Assembly: GCA_016647705.1 (NCBI GenBank)
Contig: CM028340.1
Coordinates: 8,185,001 to 8,249,000, forward strand
DNA from: Eucommia ulmoides
Taxonomy: Eukaryota; Streptophyta; Magnoliopsida; Garryales; Eucommiaceae
Direction of reading: 5' to 3'
DNA: 64,000 bases
This document shows, piece after piece, positions 1 through 12,000 of this stretch. The translations under genes were made by a program, and so were the position numbers. The notes below the pieces were generated by a model. It had not been told where the DNA came from. It made no database searches and saw only the letters and a list, made by a program, of their open reading frames with translations. Within the stretch, counting starts at the first letter, position 1, and each line of letters begins with the position of its first letter.

Positions 1-759
1 TGATCACAAATTGGCATTGGTTTCTTACTACACTACTGGATTTACAATCCATATCGATATGGTTATAAGTATTTGTGTATGAAGGGTCTTATATTTGTTA
101 AAATTAACATATAGACCATTATAATCTAATATTAAGATCATGTTAGACCGGATAAATTTATTAATATGCTCTTATAGACTATCATTTCTTTAAAAAATGT
201 ATAGTCATACAAAAATAAAAAAATTCTGTTATTAACCCGAGAGTCTTGTTTTCAAAATCAAATTTATTCAATTGATATAGCCCAAGTGGAAGAATGTTGA
301 AAAAAAAAATTGTGGACAAACATTAATTGAATAAATTATTTTACAAAAAACGGGTTAATGGATAGTCTATTATATAATTAGCTCAAATAATTAGTGATCA
401 TATTTTGATTTAAGTTATGACATCTTTTATGTAGAAGCCCAGTTAAGCGATAAATATAGGTTTTGGGTTTCGTTGAAACTCGTTATGGGAGGGCCCAACG
501 AGAAGTCCTAATATAAATTACTAGGTCTCATCCCTAGTATAGATTAAGGGTTTCTTCCTATTGAAAGTCGTCACCACAATAATTTAGATTATAGGGAGAA
601 AAATCTAATGTGTAATTCATTGCGATAATTCAATCTTCTACGATGGTCAAGATAGGTAGGCATTCGATTACCGTTTTTCATTATTGTATCCTATAATCCA
701 TGTATGCTTTAGATTATTAATTAATTATGTATTATTGTGATTATGAGATATAATTAACA
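1..759 (+). mobile_element. 3' end of a Copia-like LTR retrotransposon (internal tail plus LTR)
   Basis: A purine-rich tract (CCCAAGTGGAAGAA) runs directly into TGTTGA at 295, which is how Copia polypurine tracts meet the 3' LTR. The putative LTR runs 295-759, about 465 bp, and ends TTAACA, an imperfect inverted match to its start. No coding sequence is recognisable in 1-294, so the body lies to the left of the window or is lost. The 5' LTR and target duplication cannot be seen, so the call rests on the junction and termini only. Confidence 0.5.
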
Positions 760-2279
760 GTGTATGGCAAGAGTGGAGACTGAGAGATATGGAAAGTTGG
801 TCGAGACGTAGGGCATCCATAGATGCAGCGCGATGGAGAATTGGAGATGGGGGATGGAGAGATGGAGAAAAGAATGGATGGATGGGCTTATGTTTGGGTG
901 TGTTGTAGACATGGTGGAAGGGTAGGGTTTTGTTTGGGTGTACATAAACACGTGGGGGGTGTTTACTGGGGGGATTTGTTTTTATTTTGGTCCAATGAGA
1001 GAGGTTGAGGGGTGGATTTTTAGAGCATTGAGTAGGTGATTGTCTTTAAGAGTACTAGGTAAATGATGGAAACAAATCATGTTATGGACGAGAATTTTTT
1101 ATTTTATTTTTTTTGTAATTTTATTTTCTCAACGCATCATACATTCATCCCAAATCAATCTAAGCTACCAAAATATCTTTTCATCTTGATTTATATATGG
1201 ACTAGTTTATAACTTGTGTCTAACGACAAATTTTAATTCATTACATTAATCTTGAATGTCGTATATTTAGTTCAAATATAATATTAATTATAAAAAAAAA
1301 ATATTTGTTATGTGATTGTTATTTAATTTCTCAACAAAATATAAATATAAATATAAAATATGCATTTACATATTTTGTTGGGAGTTTCGTGATCTAAATA
1401 AATGTTTGTTTATTTGTTAAGATAGTTTGTTTGGAGTTGCATGATTTCATCATTGGATCTAATCCAATAGTTAAAAATATCTTATTAAATCTATTCATTT
1501 TGGTCTTTAGATATCTATATATCCAATTGTTAAAAATATCTCAATCCAAAATATTTTATGATTTTTAGAATAAATAATCAATGGGTAAATTTAACTTAAG
1601 ATATATTGTCCTTTATAAAAATAACAATCAAATCTTCTATCATTTTAATTTAACCTCTTAGATCCCTTCTCATTTTTTAAAACTAACATTGATACCCCTA
1701 AGATATTTTTTTTGGGACAATTGGGTTGATATTGTCATTTGTTTTGACGAATTTGCCCCTATTGAAATCATTATTGCATAAAATTACCTTTTTTACCTTT
1801 ACTAACACCTTTCTTTCCTTTTTCTTTAATTTATATTTTTTTTCTAATATTAATTTTTAATTATTTTATTTATTTTCAGTTTATCTTTTTTACATGCATC
1901 TTTTTTGTTGTTTATTATTTTATTATTTTTTATTCATTCTTTTATTTTCTATTATCTTTTTTTTTTTTTTTTGCATTTTCTAATTTTGTTATTTTTATCT
2001 TCTTTGTCATTAATTTGGGTTAAAAAAAAAAAATACAAAAAATCCAAAATTAAATATAAAAAATAAAAAAAAAACGTAATAAAAATAAATAAATAAATAA
2101 ATAAAGAGGTTTTATTATTTAGTCATCCTTCAAGAGATCATGTAGAAAAAAAATCATTTTGAACAGTTTGTTTAGGGTTCAGACCTTCAGGTACAACCAA
2201 TTAAATTTTTTGTCCTTAACAGACAAAAAATGATCGTAAAAAGATATATATACCCCTTAACAAACCTAATACATTAACA
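760..2279. other. Non-coding AT-rich interval
   Basis: No credible gene is seen. A short GC-richer patch at 760-1020 has purine-rich GATGGAGA-like repeats and a 61-codon open frame with no recognisable domain. The rest is AT-rich with homopolymers and an AAAT run near 2085-2105. Confidence 0.6.
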
Positions 2280-2317
2280 TTCCCTCCTCAATGTTCACTC
2301 ACTCTCACTCTATCGTC

Positions 2318-2395
2318 TTTCTCTCTCTCTCTCTAAATTGGTTTAACCAAACCAACGTTCATTCTTTATCCTCTTTCTCACTCTAAACCATAGCA

Positions 2396-2457
<62 letters not shown>

Positions 2458-2466
2458 ACATATACA
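2318..2466. repeat. CT and CA microsatellites
   Basis: CT dinucleotide runs at about 2318-2332 and 2396-2431 pass directly into a CA run at about 2432-2466. They lie in a pyrimidine-rich stretch that resembles a plant 5' leader and precede a kinase-like fragment. Confidence 0.85.
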
Positions 2467-2805
2467 CACATTCCTTCATTGTCTAAACTCACTCAAGCCC
2501 ACCACCGTTGTGCATCATTGTGTTGTTCATCGAAATCGTTGTTTTTCTGTTCGTCATTCACCGTCCAAACTCACTCAAGCCCACCATTGACATCGTTGTT
2601 CGTCAACGTTCGTCGTCTTCGTCAGTTTTTCACCGCAAGCACAGATCTTCAACCGCAAGCCGGTCGTGACAGTCAAATTATCTCTATATAGATCTGGGAT
2701 CCGTTTTTTCAGATCTGAAAACCCATACCTCTCTCTTTATCCGTCTCTCTCTATCTCTCTCTCTTTAAATATAGGTTTCCAAATCTGAAACCCAAATTCA
2801 TTCCC

Positions 2806-2882
2806 CTCCACGATGGTGACATGAACGGTAAGCTCGGCGATTTTGGACTCGCACAAAATGAGCAGATCTCAAAGGTAGTGGT
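2806..2882 (+). pseudogene. Possible captured fragment of a receptor-like kinase (DFG-motif exon)
   Basis: The plus strand encodes a short stretch reading MNGKLGDFGLAQNEQ near 2821-2865. GKLGDFGLA is the activation-loop signature of plant receptor-like kinases, especially lectin-type ones, which usually read NGRLGDFGLAR. An AAG|GTAGTG sequence follows near 2875 and could be a splice donor. There is no other kinase sequence nearby, so this is not a gene. A captured exon fragment in transposon-like DNA is the most economical reading. The match is short and chance cannot be excluded. Confidence 0.35.
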
Positions 2883-3129
2883 CGGATTTTGTGAAATGGG
2901 TTTTTTGGATTTGTGGATTTTCTGTATAATTTTTTTTATTCAAAATGCAATGATTAGGGTTTTCTGTACAATTTTTTATTCCCAGATTTGAAACTCAAAT
3001 CTGAAATTTCCAAATCTGATTTTTTCAGATCTGGATTATTTCACTCTGATTTGCTCAATGTTTTTTATTATTTTGTATTGAGTGAATATTAGAATGAAAT
3101 GTTCAACATGTGTTAACTCATAATTTGCG

Positions 3130-3534
3130 TGAATGTTAACGAGCTCACTTCTACACATAGAAGTGTACATTGGTAAAAAGTTTTTGAGGATTTTTCCAAT
3201 GTTTTTAATTGTTATTCACCGATGCGTTATGATCGTTCTCAAACATCGATGGTTCGGAGATGGTGGCGGCAGTAATGATGGTGGCGATATGAATGGTGGT
3301 GGAGGTGGAGGGGGTGTTCATTTTTACGTTAATGTTAGTATTTGATTAATTTTTTCATGTATGGGTTTTCAGACAACATGAAAACACGTTAATGTTAACA
3401 CAAGAGACCCCAAAATAAATGTGCATTAACGTTAATGCAAACCCAACTCAAACACATAAAAGCTAATACGGTACAATCACATTAATGTTAATACACAAAA
3501 TACCAAAAAATAAAGATACATTAACGCTAACACA

Positions 3535-3566
<32 letters not shown>

Positions 3567-3815
3567 GGCGTTGATATTAATATAGAAAACCCAAAAAAAA
3601 TGTGCATTAACGTTAACGCACACTTAACTAAAAACAAATCACACACGGTAAGTTAATATTAAGGCAAACACCCAGGGGTGTTAAAAAAATGAAATTGCGT
3701 TAACGTTAACGCACAAAAAAACACGAAATGCATTAATGTTAACGTTAAATAAAAAATTATATTTTTGAAATATAGGCAAGGTGGATTGTTTGAGCATTTT
3801 ACGTTAACGTTAACT
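3130..3815. repeat. Array of TTAACGTTAA-type palindromes
   Basis: About ten copies of a palindromic motif with consensus GCRTTAACGTTAAYGC lie in 700 bp, for example near 3424, 3605, 3697, 3730 and 3800. Spacing is irregular, and a CA-run followed by a poly-A tract lies at 3530-3567. The stretch has no coding potential. It resembles the palindrome-rich interior of the MULEs elsewhere in the window, but I could not define ends for an element here. Confidence 0.7.
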
Positions 3816-4509
3816 GAGGAATTACCCTAAACTTGTTGCATAGGACAAAATGGTAGAATAGTAAATATGAGTGAACAGAGATGTCAAAATACATGGACCT
3901 TTTCCTAAACTTTTTTTGTGGGTTGAAAACTTAATTGAGGTGAATGGAGGTCTGAATTTAATTAAAAAAAAAAAAAAACATCTTTGGAGAACCAAATAAT
4001 GAATTACCCAAAAATAAATCAAGAGAGAAAAATTAGAAAGCAAAAAAGAAAAAAGAAAAGCTTAAAAGAAAGAACAGAAAATAAAATAAACAAACAAACT
4101 CAAAAATGAAAAGGAAAAGAAAATTAAAAAAGAAAAAGAAAAATATTGAAAACAAAAAATATAAAAAAATATTAGAAAAAGGGGAATCAAAAGAAAGAAA
4201 ATAATAAACAAAACATAAAAAAAAAAAAAAAAAAAATGTAAAGCAAAAATCAAAACAAAAAGTATAAAACAAAAAATAGAAAACAATCGCAAAAAAATGA
4301 AAATGAAAAATAAGATAGTGAAAAAAAAAAAAAAAACTCACAAAATAAAAAGGGAATTTTATTATTTAATCCTTAAGAGATATAGAAATAAGAAAATAAA
4401 CCCCTACCCACTATAATAAAGTTTTTAATCCTCAGAAATGTTTTAGAAAATAGTCATATGTTCTTGATCTTCTTTTTCCTCATAATTTACATAAAATGTC
4501 ATGTTGCAA
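3816..4509. other. Non-coding A-rich interval
   Basis: Dominated by A-rich low-complexity sequence at 3960-4345. Long frames of Phe/Leu/Ser on the minus strand are by-products of poly-A and AAAG runs, not proteins. Confidence 0.75.
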
Positions 4510-4519
4510 AATATATTAA
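4510..4519. repeat. Left target-site duplication of the 12-kb MULE
   Basis: AATATATTAA, repeated exactly at 16592-16601 directly outside the other end of the element. Ten bases falls within the 9-11 bp expected for Mutator-like elements. Confidence 0.85.
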
Positions 4520-4720
4520 GGGTGCTGACCGAATAGTCCTAAAAGGCGCAATAAACTACCAATTAAACCTTCTCACATTTTCTTGCACCGCCTGATCCTT
4601 TTGCCATTTTAGTGACGAGAATGCCCCCCTACTGCGCCTCACGATAAACAGCCCTGAAATCTCGCTTCACCTCCCCTGTTTTTCGGGGATCTAAATATGG
4701 TAATGATTTCAATATATGGC
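4520..4720. repeat. Left terminal inverted repeat of the MULE
   Basis: Matches the reverse complement of 16300-16591 with many gaps. The best blocks are the GGG terminus with ACCGA, then CTACCAAT followed by AAAC, then GCACCG, and a GTGACGAGAATGCCCC block opposite GTGACCGATTTGCCCC. The inner limit is uncertain. Confidence 0.65.
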
Positions 4721-4859
4721 GAATACTCTGTATCGTTTTTATCTCATATTTCCGTATGAAAAAACATAAAAATTGAAATACTAAATTATGTGCGTTTGAT
4801 TCTCTTCGAAATGAAATGTTAATCACATTTTTTTGGAGATTTTTTACTTAATGTAACTG

Positions 4860-5252
4860 ATGTTACATGTAACATTTAAAAAGATCAGTGTAAAAAATTC
4901 ATGCCTTCCATTTTATAATCATGTTACATGTAACATTTTCAATATTACATGTAATATTTGTTCACACGTTGCATACATATCCATAGTGTGCAAAAAAATA
5001 ATGTTACATGTAATATTCATATAACATTACTGAGTATGTGTCCATGACAATGATTTCATTCATGTTACGTGTAACATTTGCACGTTGTGTCCATGCCAAT
5101 AATTCCATATCCAAGGTGTGTGGAATTATAAAATGTTACATGTAACATTCATGTAAACATTACTAAATATGTGTGTCCATGACAATGATACATGTAACAT
5201 ATTTTTTTAAACTGAAAATGTGATTGTATATGGAAAATGTTACATGTAACAT
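4860..5252. repeat. Cluster of TGTTACATGTAACA palindromes
   Basis: Exact 16-bp copies of ATGTTACATGTAACAT are at 4860-4875, 4921-4936, 5133-5148 and 5237-5252. One- or two-base variants are at 4942-4957, 5001-5016 and 5062-5077. They begin just inside the left terminal repeat and stop near the solo LTR insertion. Confidence 0.9.
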
Positions 5253-5408
5253 TCAATCGTTAGTTCTTAAATTTGTCAACTTTTTTCAATTCGTGTCTCT
5301 AAGATGCAACCTAAATGCTGCAAAGAAGTGTCAACCCACCAAAATAATAGTTCGTGCATCCAAAAATAGTTTTGTTGCATTTTACACAACACAAACAACC
5401 ATATCAAG

Positions 5409-7507
5409 TGTTGGCCCAGTAGAATACCCAAGAAGGGGGGTGAATTGGGTAATTAAAAAATATATCAGAATAAAACTTGATAAATCAAATAATTAATTTT
5501 ATTCATAAATTAATTATTATCTTTATACCACAACACAATTATAATATGAATTTAATTGCACGCCCAAATAACAAAAATATCAAAGTAAATATTGTAGTAC
5601 ACAAAGATATATCCTGGTTCACCAAGCTACTCTTGGCTAGTCCAGTCCTCCGAGCCCCACGGAAATTCGCATCCACTAATTCTCAAGATTCCTTTAAAGG
5701 TAGGAACCAAACCCACACACCGATTCTTTTACAGACTCAGAATCAACCTTTACAATTTCCTTTTCCAAGGCTCAGGAATAACCTTTACTTTTTACAAGCT
5801 CAACAATAACCTATCTTTTTACAGGCCAAAGATTAACCTAATTCTTTTTATCACTACGGCTCAAGAATCAAAACCTCATAAAGCACTCCAATTATCTTTT
5901 TCACAGGTACTGATGGAACCTTTACAAAAACACTCACACTAATTCTATTCAGGAAGAATTACTATCTCAATCTTTTTACAAGAAAAAATTGAAACCCGGC
6001 TACTATTGATTAAATACCCCCAATGATATTTAACTCGTCACAACTCACCAATACAAAAATTGATAATAAGTAAATCTCACTCGGAGCTTCTACCATCCCA
6101 GATAAATAAAAAGTCAATTAATATCCCAACTAGTGATAGAAAACGTGAGATACAAAAATATGATTTTAACAAGAATATGGGCAGCAAATTGGAGCACGTA
6201 ATCAGATTCAATAAATTATTTGTCAAAACATTTTCTTCAAAAATCAGAAACAATTTTTAAGATTATTTTCCAAATAATAATCAAATAATGTAATGAAAGA
6301 ATAGAATTGGAAAGATCTCACCCGGATAACATTGAAGAATAATACATTGAAACGTTGGATAGCTCAAATCGGTGACGCTTACACAATCATCGCTTTAACT
6401 CAAGAACACCTCAATAATTGATATCACAATATGATCTCTCAAAATATCAAAATGATGACTCTTATAAAATCTTATGAACTGAATAGTTTTTGATATGGTG
6501 TTACTTTATAATGAAATTCGCAGGTCTTTTTATAGATATATGAAACAAGCCCTATAACGGCTAGTTTTCATAAGATATGTCTTTTAAAATCACCAATAAA
6601 CCCCATATATTGATACCTTTCATTTAAGGTATAATTCACTTAATAATAGCTTTCAAAATATTCAATTTAGTCCCTTAAAAGAATTTTCAAACCTAATTCA
6701 TAAGATATGAAGTATTAAAATGACCAATTTGAAAAACACTTTAATTCCAAGTACCAAATCTATAGAAATTAAATAATATATGAACCATATCTTAAATATC
6801 ACCAAATCTTTTAAATCTCTCTCAAATTCTAACAAAAAACGGTTACTTTTGGATATGATTTTGGATCAAACAATATCCTGAAACAGCGCGTCCGGTCGAC
6901 TGCCCAGTCGACAGGTAGATTCAAGATGTAGCCCATGGAGTTCATCGGTCGACCGCCCGATCGACTTGTAGATTCAGAGAGTTCGTCACTTCTTCACCGG
7001 TCGACCAACCAGTCGACTTGTAGATTCAGAGACTTCAACATTTCTTGGCCGGTCAACTCACCAATCGACTGTTGTCACTAGATCTCTTCTCTGAATATGT
7101 TTTTAACTCTTTCTTTTTTACATTTTCACCCCTTTAACTAATTTCTTTTCTCAATTAGCTCCACTAACTTTCTCAAATTCCATTTCAGTTATTTAAAATT
7201 ATTTCTTTTCAAATCATATATTGGAACAAATAATTTCACTTAATTAAAACACACATAAATAATAAAAAACTTTTTGTGTAATGTGTGTGTTCCTAATTGG
7301 GATATTAAGAGTTGAAATTCACCTGGGTTATTTTTCCTAATTTTTTCAAACTCTTAATACTTCATCATCATCTTAACATCTTTATTTAGCTTCCATTTAA
7401 TTTGACGTCTTCATTACTGGAACTTTAAATCTCTAAAACATTCAATTAAACATTAGTTTCACCAAAACATCAATACTTAATTGTTCATCAAAATCTTAGG
7501 ATCAACA
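5409..7507 (-). mobile_element. Solo LTR (about 2.1 kb), minus orientation
   Basis: This block is the reverse complement of 50171-52362 over its whole length, with moderate divergence. On the minus strand it starts TGTTGATCCTAAGATTTTGA and ends CCAACA, so the termini are TG...CA. No internal retrotransposon sequence adjoins it, which points to a solo LTR left by LTR-LTR recombination. The flanking pentamers TCAAG and CCAAA agree at three of five bases, so the duplication is decayed or unproven. It interrupts the 12-kb MULE. Confidence 0.8.
6890..7075. repeat. Minisatellite of about 54 bp with paired GTCGAC motifs
   Basis: Roughly four diverged units, each starting CCGGTCGAC, then a second GTCGAC about 15 bases later, then a GTAGATTCAGAG-like segment. 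Starts fall near 6890, 6945, 6999 and 7050. A homologous array lies in the sister LTR at about 50605-50855. Confidence 0.75.
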
Positions 7508-8807
7508 CCAAATATACTTTCCATACAAAATGAAATCTAGCTACGTATGATGTTTAAACTAAACAAAGACAGATTAAAAAACAATTTGTTCTAATCCAGA
7601 CACATCAAAACTCTGATTTTCCAGTTCTATGCTTTTTCAACACGACGTGTTTCGTTATTTTTTCTTGTTTGGAAGTCATCCAAAGTCCATGATCTGGGTG
7701 GATCATTGAGGAATTCGTGCACGAGTGCTACTCTTTCTCTTCTAAAACCTTCAATGCCATAATTAACGTTGATTTGTATACTATTGAATATGCTCTTCAT
7801 GACATGGATTATAGCAACATCGCAATTAGCACTGCGAGATATAATATGTTAAGAGAATTCATCAATAACTAGTTGTGTTTGGGTAACATAATTAATTAGC
7901 AATAAATGAAGTGCACTTACACAGCTGATCCCTGATCTGGCACATTATTGGAGTTTGAAATTTCAGCATCCAACACCTGATATTCACTGGCTTCCTTTGA
8001 CAATAATGCATCAACATAACGAACTTACATTTGAACATGGAAAAAATTGGTGAGGATTATTCATTCAACATTGCACTGGCAACAAAAGCTTTAAAACTAT
8101 GTATTGAAACTCATAAGTCTTTTTGCATTCTCGTAAAATCTATCAACATCTCCAGGACGTCAGAGGTTGATCGAATTGTAGTGTGTCCACTTCTACTCTT
8201 GCTTATCACAAACAAGCAGTGTCCAGTGTCCCGTTGATGATGTCAGTCCTACAATATTTATTAGGAAATGCACAAATCTATAGTTGTTGAAAAATGCTTC
8301 TATAATTTTTGGGTTACAATTGTCAACCAATACTTTCTTGTCCCCCTGTGTAATCCAAAATTGTATATATTGTAAAACATTTCAAAAAATTTGTAACACG
8401 CAATGTATGCTTGCAAATCAAACAAAAAACATAAAAACACACTAAAAAAATGTAAAAAATAAATAAAAATGTAACAGTTTGATTACCCAGCAACAACTAT
8501 TGATGAAATATGACTGATTTGGCAAATCATGACCAATCCATTTTAAATCACTTGCAACCCTTGCTTGATCAAGAGACATCATCTCCATACATCCGTTGAT
8601 GACCTAAAAAACGTTTAATTAATCACCCACATAATGTTATAATCATCTGAATATTTCTAAATAAACACAAAAAGTGTAAGTAACATAACAGTCATGTTGC
8701 GTGTTACATGTAACATACATTTTCAGGCTTTGTTATGTTACATGTAATATTGTAAAAAACATCGTTGGATGTAAGTAAACTATCAAATGTTACATGTAAT
8801 ATTGTGA

Positions 8808-8873
8808 GTCACTTTTTGTTATAACAGGAGAAATGTTACATATAACATTTCACCTGTTATAACAAAAAGTGAC
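8808..8873. repeat. 66-bp near-perfect palindrome
   Basis: The arms begin GTCACTTTTTGTTATAACAG and meet at a central copy of the element's TGTTACATRTAACA motif (8833-8848). Only about one mismatched pair is seen across the arms. It lies in an intron-like gap of the Ulp1-like pseudogene. Nearby variants of the motif are at 8701-8716, 8735-8750 and 8787-8802. Confidence 0.9.
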
Positions 8874-10505
8874 GCACAATATTTGAGAGTTGAGTCTCCC
8901 ACAACAACCCGATCAAATCAAGAATGGATACTTGAGCGAACACCCATTCTGCTCCCCAAACAAATGCACTGCAATAAAATGAAAAAAGCAAAACAAAAAT
9001 GATGTACATCTAATGTGCATCGTTCCAAATAACATATTTGACACTTAAACTTACCCACGTCCATCCTCCCATATAATCAGATTGAGTTTGTCCCAGTCAT
9101 CGTCTGCAATCATTCTTGCAACGGCACTGTTGCGTGGAGGCAATTCTTAAGGTTCATCGTCGTTGTAGGCCAATGTACTTTACTCATTGCTCTTGATAAC
9201 ATCATCCATTCCTTGGTTATCAGGGACTGGTACATCATATTTTTTCTTCAATCGTCGCGGTTTCTTGACAGGTACATTGTATTTGTAGACTGAGTCATCA
9301 TCAATCTTTCATGTCCTGACGCGACTCTTGACGTTTTTTATAAGCGATATTGGTGTCTTGGTTTCAGCCTTTGTACGCGTATTGTGCCTAAGCTTCAGTT
9401 TTGCTGGAATTGACGTCCTTGGTGGTGAATTGTAGGCAGCAATGATTGATGCTTACCTGACAATCACGTTATCTCTGTCTTCAAGCTCACACTGGTAAAA
9501 ATTTGTCAGACCAGTCATTTTTTAGTATGTTCCCTATCTTTCTCTACTGACTGTGTTACCGAATGCACAACAGCTTCTTCAAGTTTTTCCACCATCCTCT
9601 CCTATTGTGTAACATTGTAAACTTCGGCTTCTACCAACTTTTCGTCTATTTTCTTTTTCTCTTCCATCAACCTCTCTATCTCATCCTGTAATTGGTTTTT
9701 TTTCATCACCAATCCGCTTTATCCCACCTTTCAGATGTTGAATCTCTTTTATTATTCTTCTCTTCATCTTCTTACGCTTCGCCCTCACCTTATCAACCTT
9801 ACGTAATAGTTTCTAATTACTTTCGATAAGCTCTGTTAAATTTTGTGAACCTCCACAAAATTTAACAACATCCTCTTCAAATAGCTGCGATATTAACAAA
9901 TCAAATGACGACATATCGTCAGCAACAGACACCTCATCTTTTTCCTTAATCTTAGCACTTGAATTGGAGGAACTGGTCTCTGCGTCACCGTGCACAGGTA
10001 GTAAGACACCTGCCTTGAGCTCTAACACTAACTCTGATGTTAGTCCCCGAATAACCTAAACTATTCAACAAAAACGTGTAAAAAAAATGTCATATATTAG
10101 AAATACACTAAAACAACCCCACCCCACCCCCCGATTGTGTTACATGTAACATTTTTATACCCTGTTTTTAAATGTAACACAAATTGTGTTACATTTAACA
10201 AATTTCTTTTTCGTTAAAATCATCATACCAATTTGAATTAGATTTAACATTCTTTTTTGTACATCAACAACAACAACAAAAAAAACACCTAGTATGTAGT
10301 TAAATTGTGCAATCCAGGGTTGGTCGACATCGATGTCATCATGTCCTGTTTCAGAAAACTAGGGAAAAAAACACACACCTGATCAGTAGTTAAATTCTGC
10401 AAATCAAATCCGGAAGCAATCAATGTCAACACCATCATGTCCCATTTTAAAAAAACGAGGGACTGCAACCATTCTTGATGCCACTGGCGAGATTAACCTT
10501 GAGTG

Positions 10506-10529
10506 TTCGCACAACCAAAACTGGAAAAA
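10506..10529. repeat. Poly-A tract
   Basis: A run of about 24 A residues. A comparable run of about 41 A lies at 11398-11438. Both sit in intron-like parts of the Ulp1-like pseudogene. Confidence 0.85.
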
Positions 10530-11391
10530 AAAAAAAAAAAAAAAAAAAACATAAATACATTTTGTAGAAAAGTTTATATATTATACACAATTACTACAAA
10601 AAATTAGCGCGATTGTTATTACCTGCAAAGCAATGACACATCCAATTACAGAGCTCGGTCTTTGATACCCAGATTCGATTGATGACATCAAATTTGAATG
10701 AATGACATCAACCCATTTGTAAGTTGCCATAATGTCCAAATCCTCAACAATGTTCAGGTCTGATACTCGAACATACTACCCCTTATTACTGAAGAAGTAG
10801 GTTGTCAACAAAAGAAGACACAGTAGTCGAACAACATCCTTCACATTTTCTTTGTCTTTGCATCTGATAGAAGCATGTAACATGGTCTTTAACTGTACAA
10901 CACTTACCTTGTTCGTGTTCAAACCTTGTTGTGCTAGGAATACACAGTCTTCCGTCTTTGCATACCTACCAGGCAATTGTACTTCACTGCGTGGCAACCC
11001 AAAAATAAGTTGCACATCATTGCTTGTGAACTCCACGAACCGTGGCCCCAATTTGAATGTTTTTTTTCTTCGGATGATAGCACTGGATAATATTCACGAT
11101 CAGACTGTCAATGCGATGGGAGGAAACCTTGTCATCTTAATCATTTATCAGTGCTTTCATGGTGTTCCAGAATGGGGTGCGATGTAAATAAAATATATGT
11201 TCATCACGTAGGTGTAAATCATAGATGACTAATGAGACTTGTGAAAGGTTACATCGATATTTGATTGGTCCTGATGGGGCTTGGCTTGTTGTCGCTACTA
11301 TTGCTTTACTTGTTGACGCTGTTGGCACATCTGGAACATGTTTCCCTGAAATAGAAGACACATAAATCAATAGATTCTAAAATGTTCCAAT

Positions 11392-11440
<49 letters not shown>

Positions 11441-11563
11441 AAAAACTGTGTAAAATCGTTTTTTTTCTACCATCCTCAATGTCAGTTGCGCTTATTGGCG
11501 TGTCATGAGCATCAACGGCAGGTAATGTGTCATCTGCGCAATGTATATTAATGCATAAAGCCC

Positions 11564-12000
11564 CATGACAAAAAATATTACATTTCATGCTTTGTAATTC
11601 TCTTTCCAACAAAAGGTAATCAAAGTTTTTTTTATACAAAAACAAGAATAGCTAAAATGTTACATGTAACATCTGTGAACAAATTTTGAAACATCGACAA
11701 AAATGAAAGTACATTAATGTTACATTTCATGTATTGATGTTACATTTCGAACAACAGCTAAATCAAAATTTTTGTACACAAAAAACAAGAATAACTAAAA
11801 ATGTTACATGTAACATCTGTAAACAAATTTGAAACATCGACAAATTTGAAGTACATTGGTGTTACATTTCGTGCATTGATGTTATATTTCCAACAACAGA
11901 TAATCAAACTTTTTTACACAAAACCAATAATAAATTGAAATGTTACATATAACATTTGTGCACAAAATTTTGAAAAATATCGACAAAGATGAAGTACTAC
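11564..12000. repeat. Tandem repeat of about 143 bp containing the MULE palindrome
   Basis: About three diverged units. Each contains an ACAAGAATARCTAAAAATG-like segment, the palindrome (exact at 11657-11672 and 11801-11816, variant at 11939-11954), then ATCGACAAA, a GAAGTACAT segment and one or two TGTTACATTTC blocks. It lies between exon-like pieces of the Ulp1-like pseudogene, presumably in an intron. Confidence 0.8.

Noticed and set aside
4033..4341. 102-codon minus-strand frame, Phe/Leu-rich
   Set aside because: Translation of an A-rich low-complexity tract; no domain or codon structure.
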